A DNA stretch of 64,000 bases. Source: Bdellovibrionales bacterium Ga0074139. Its GTDB lineage: Bacteria; Bdellovibrionota; Bdellovibrionia; Bdellovibrionales; Bdellovibrionaceae. Below, piece by piece: positions 62,733 to 64,000 of the stretch; the stretch's first letter is position 1, and every line of letters begins with the position of its first letter. The translations under genes and the position numbers were made by a program. The notes under the pieces are model-generated. The model worked only from the letters and a program-made list of their open reading frames with translations. It ran no database searches and had not been told where the DNA came from. The DNA lies in the NCBI GenBank assembly GCA_001464795.1, contig LNEB01000014.1:124001-188000 (forward strand). The letters run 5' to 3'.

Positions 62733-64000
62733 AGTGATTCAAGAACCTGCATGCCAATTTTCCAACCATCACCAGCACCCAAAGTTACAAATACGTCACC
62801 TGGTTTTAAAATATTTTTTATATTCTGAGCTAATTGTTCATCTTTTGCTAAATAAATTTTATTAGCATGTTGAACTTCTTCAACTAATCTTTTTGAGTTG
62901 ATTCCTTCGATGGAGGTTTCACCTGCTGGATAAATATCAGTTAAGATAATTTGATCACACTGAGAAAAACATTTTGTAAATTCGAACCAACAACTTTCTG
63001 TTCGACTAAAGCGATGGGGTTGAAACATGACAACAATTCTTTGCTCAGGGTATTTTTCTCTGAATCCAGACAAAGTGGCTTTTACTTCTGTTGGATGATG
63101 ACCATAATCATCATAAACCTGAATATTGTTTTTTTCGCCCTTAAACTGAAATCGACGGTCAACACCTCTGAATGACTTAAGACCCTTTTGACAAACATCG
63201 AATGAAATTCCGGCAGTTAATCCTATAATGATTGCAGCTGTTGCATTTAAAGCATTATGTTGTCCTGGCAAATGGCATTCAAAATTTCCAAGAAGCTTTA
63301 AGGATGAATTTTTCTTATCTGAGACGAGCAACTCATAATGACCCTTTTCACCTTTAATTTGATAATCATTATTAGCACCAAATCCATAGGTCACAATTTG
63401 TTTAGGATAATTTTGAAAGGTTTCATTTATAATAGGATCATCACCACAGACTATCACTTGCCCATAAAAAGGTGTTTTCAATGCAAAGTCTAAAAAGGCT
63501 TGTTTCAGATTATCAAAACTTTTGTAATGATCCATGTGATCCGAATCAATATTTGTAATCACAGAAATTTCTGGTGCTAGCTTATGAAAACTTCCATCAC
63601 TTTCATCAGCTTCAGCAATCAGCCACTCGCCTTTACCAAGTACAGCAGTGGAGCCAATATTTTCAAGTCGACCACCGACAACAATTGTAGGATCCAATCC
63701 TGATTCAATAAATAAAGAAGACACAAAACTTGTAGTGGTTGTTTTACCGTGTGTTCCAGCAATGGCTATCCCACGCTTTAGACGCATAATTTCAGCTAAG
63801 GCTTCAGCTCTGGGAATTAATGGAACTCCCTTTGCCCTGGCTGCCATAATTTCAGGATTTTTCATACTGATGGCGCTCGAGTAAACCAAAACATCTGAAT
63901 GCCCGATTTGACTTTCATCATGCCCAATGAAGACTTTGACTCCTAGTTTCTTAAGACGTGTGGTGTTGGCATTTTCTGAAGCATCACTACCTGTGACCTC
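62729..64000 (-). CDS. murC: UDP-N-acetylmuramate--L-alanine ligase (start beyond window)
   Basis: Adds L-alanine to UDP-MurNAc using ATP. The ATP loop is GIAGTHGKTTTTSFV. EADESDGSF, ITNIDSDHMDHY and PHRFSRTE follow in family order. The internal ATG at 63889 is not the true start: the same frame stays open to the window edge and encodes MurC-like sequence (EVTGSDASENANTTRLKKLG and onward). So the N-terminus lies to the right of 64000. murC and murB form the usual mur operon, overlapping by 4 nt. Confidence 0.96.
   Translation of the reverse strand, partial: EVTGSDASENANTTRLKKLGVKVFIGHDESQIGHSDVLVYSSAISMKNPEIMAARAKGVPLIPRAEALAEIMRLKRGIAIAGTHGKTTTTSFVSSLFIESGLDPTIVVGGRLENIGSTAVLGKGEWLIAEADESDGSFHKLAPEISVITNIDSDHMDHYKSFDNLKQAFLDFALKTPFYGQVIVCGDDPIINETFQNYPKQIVTYGFGANNDYQIKGEKGHYELLVSDKKNSSLKLLGNFECHLPGQHNALNATAAIIIGLTAGISFDVCQKGLKSFRGVDRRFQFKGEKNNIQVYDDYGHHPTEVKATLSGFREKYPEQRIVVMFQPHRFSRTESCWFEFTKCFSQCDQIILTDIYPAGETSIEGINSKRLVEEVQHANKIYLAKDEQLAQNIKNILKPGDVFVTLGAGDGWKIGMQVLESL

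Noticed and set aside
1-64000. CRISPR array, insertion sequence, prophage or integron
   Set aside because: No regular repeat-spacer blocks, transposase, integrase or phage structural genes were seen on either strand.

Overview
The window is a compact, AT-rich bacterial chromosome segment. I place it, by inference, in the Bdellovibrionota (Bdellovibrio-like bacteria). The support is two TIGR02147/DUF4423-type proteins, many small secreted proteins and lipoproteins, several secreted proteases, multi-PAS histidine kinases, a CheB-CheR hybrid kinase and an orphan CpaF ATPase. No 16S rRNA or other decisive marker is present, so the assignment is moderate. Genes are very tightly packed: six convergent pairs overlap at their stop codons, and only one stretch longer than 300 bases (57937-58551) lacks an intact gene.

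Layout. 1-8100: end of an unknown gene, a GT4 glycosyltransferase, an HU/IHF protein, an EpmA-like EF-P lysyl ligase with a glycerophosphodiesterase, an envelope protein pair, and a TldD/TldE protease pair. 8182-15992: a histone H1-like basic protein, glycine cleavage genes (gcvP, then gcvT-gcvH after three unrelated genes), an orphan cpaF, an Rsm22-like methyltransferase, a dihydrofolate-reductase-fold protein with an apparent CTG start, and tRNA-Leu(UAG). 16003-23206: secreted proteins and lipoproteins of unknown role around a TIGR02147 protein, ending in a large HExxH lipoprotein. 23367-24638: a type II NADH dehydrogenase.

24740-31911 is the most remarkable region. It is a seven-gene, same-strand cluster built around a photoactive yellow protein (PYP). 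In order: a degenerate CheA-like protein, an aromatic amino-acid ammonia lyase (predicted tyrosine ammonia lyase making p-coumarate), PYP with its chromophore cysteine, a small three-repeat coiled-coil protein, an acyl-CoA ligase (predicted p-coumarate activation), a three-PAS histidine kinase and a stand-alone receiver protein. The chromophore could be made, activated, attached and read out from one locus. The CheA-like and repeat proteins are not part of the PYP clusters I know.

31896-47930: an Omp85-type barrel, an Asp/Asn-hydroxylase-like protein, a secreted trypsin-like protease, a small stress operon (YflT-like, BON, hydrophilic protein), a GreA-like factor, a 1174-residue repeat-rich secreted protein with a reduced subtilase-like partner, an MTA nucleosidase, a class II aldolase-mtnA-mtnP operon that fits the DHAP shunt, a PAS kinase, an RlmM-like methyltransferase and tRNA-Leu(CAG). 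48051-64000: a protease-like lipoprotein, a second TIGR02147 module with secreted metalloprotease-like proteins, a 1333-residue CheB-CheR-PAS-kinase-receiver hybrid, a decayed serine protease fragment, envelope lipoproteins, a PilZ protein, a glutathione peroxidase, and murB-murC (murC runs off the right edge).
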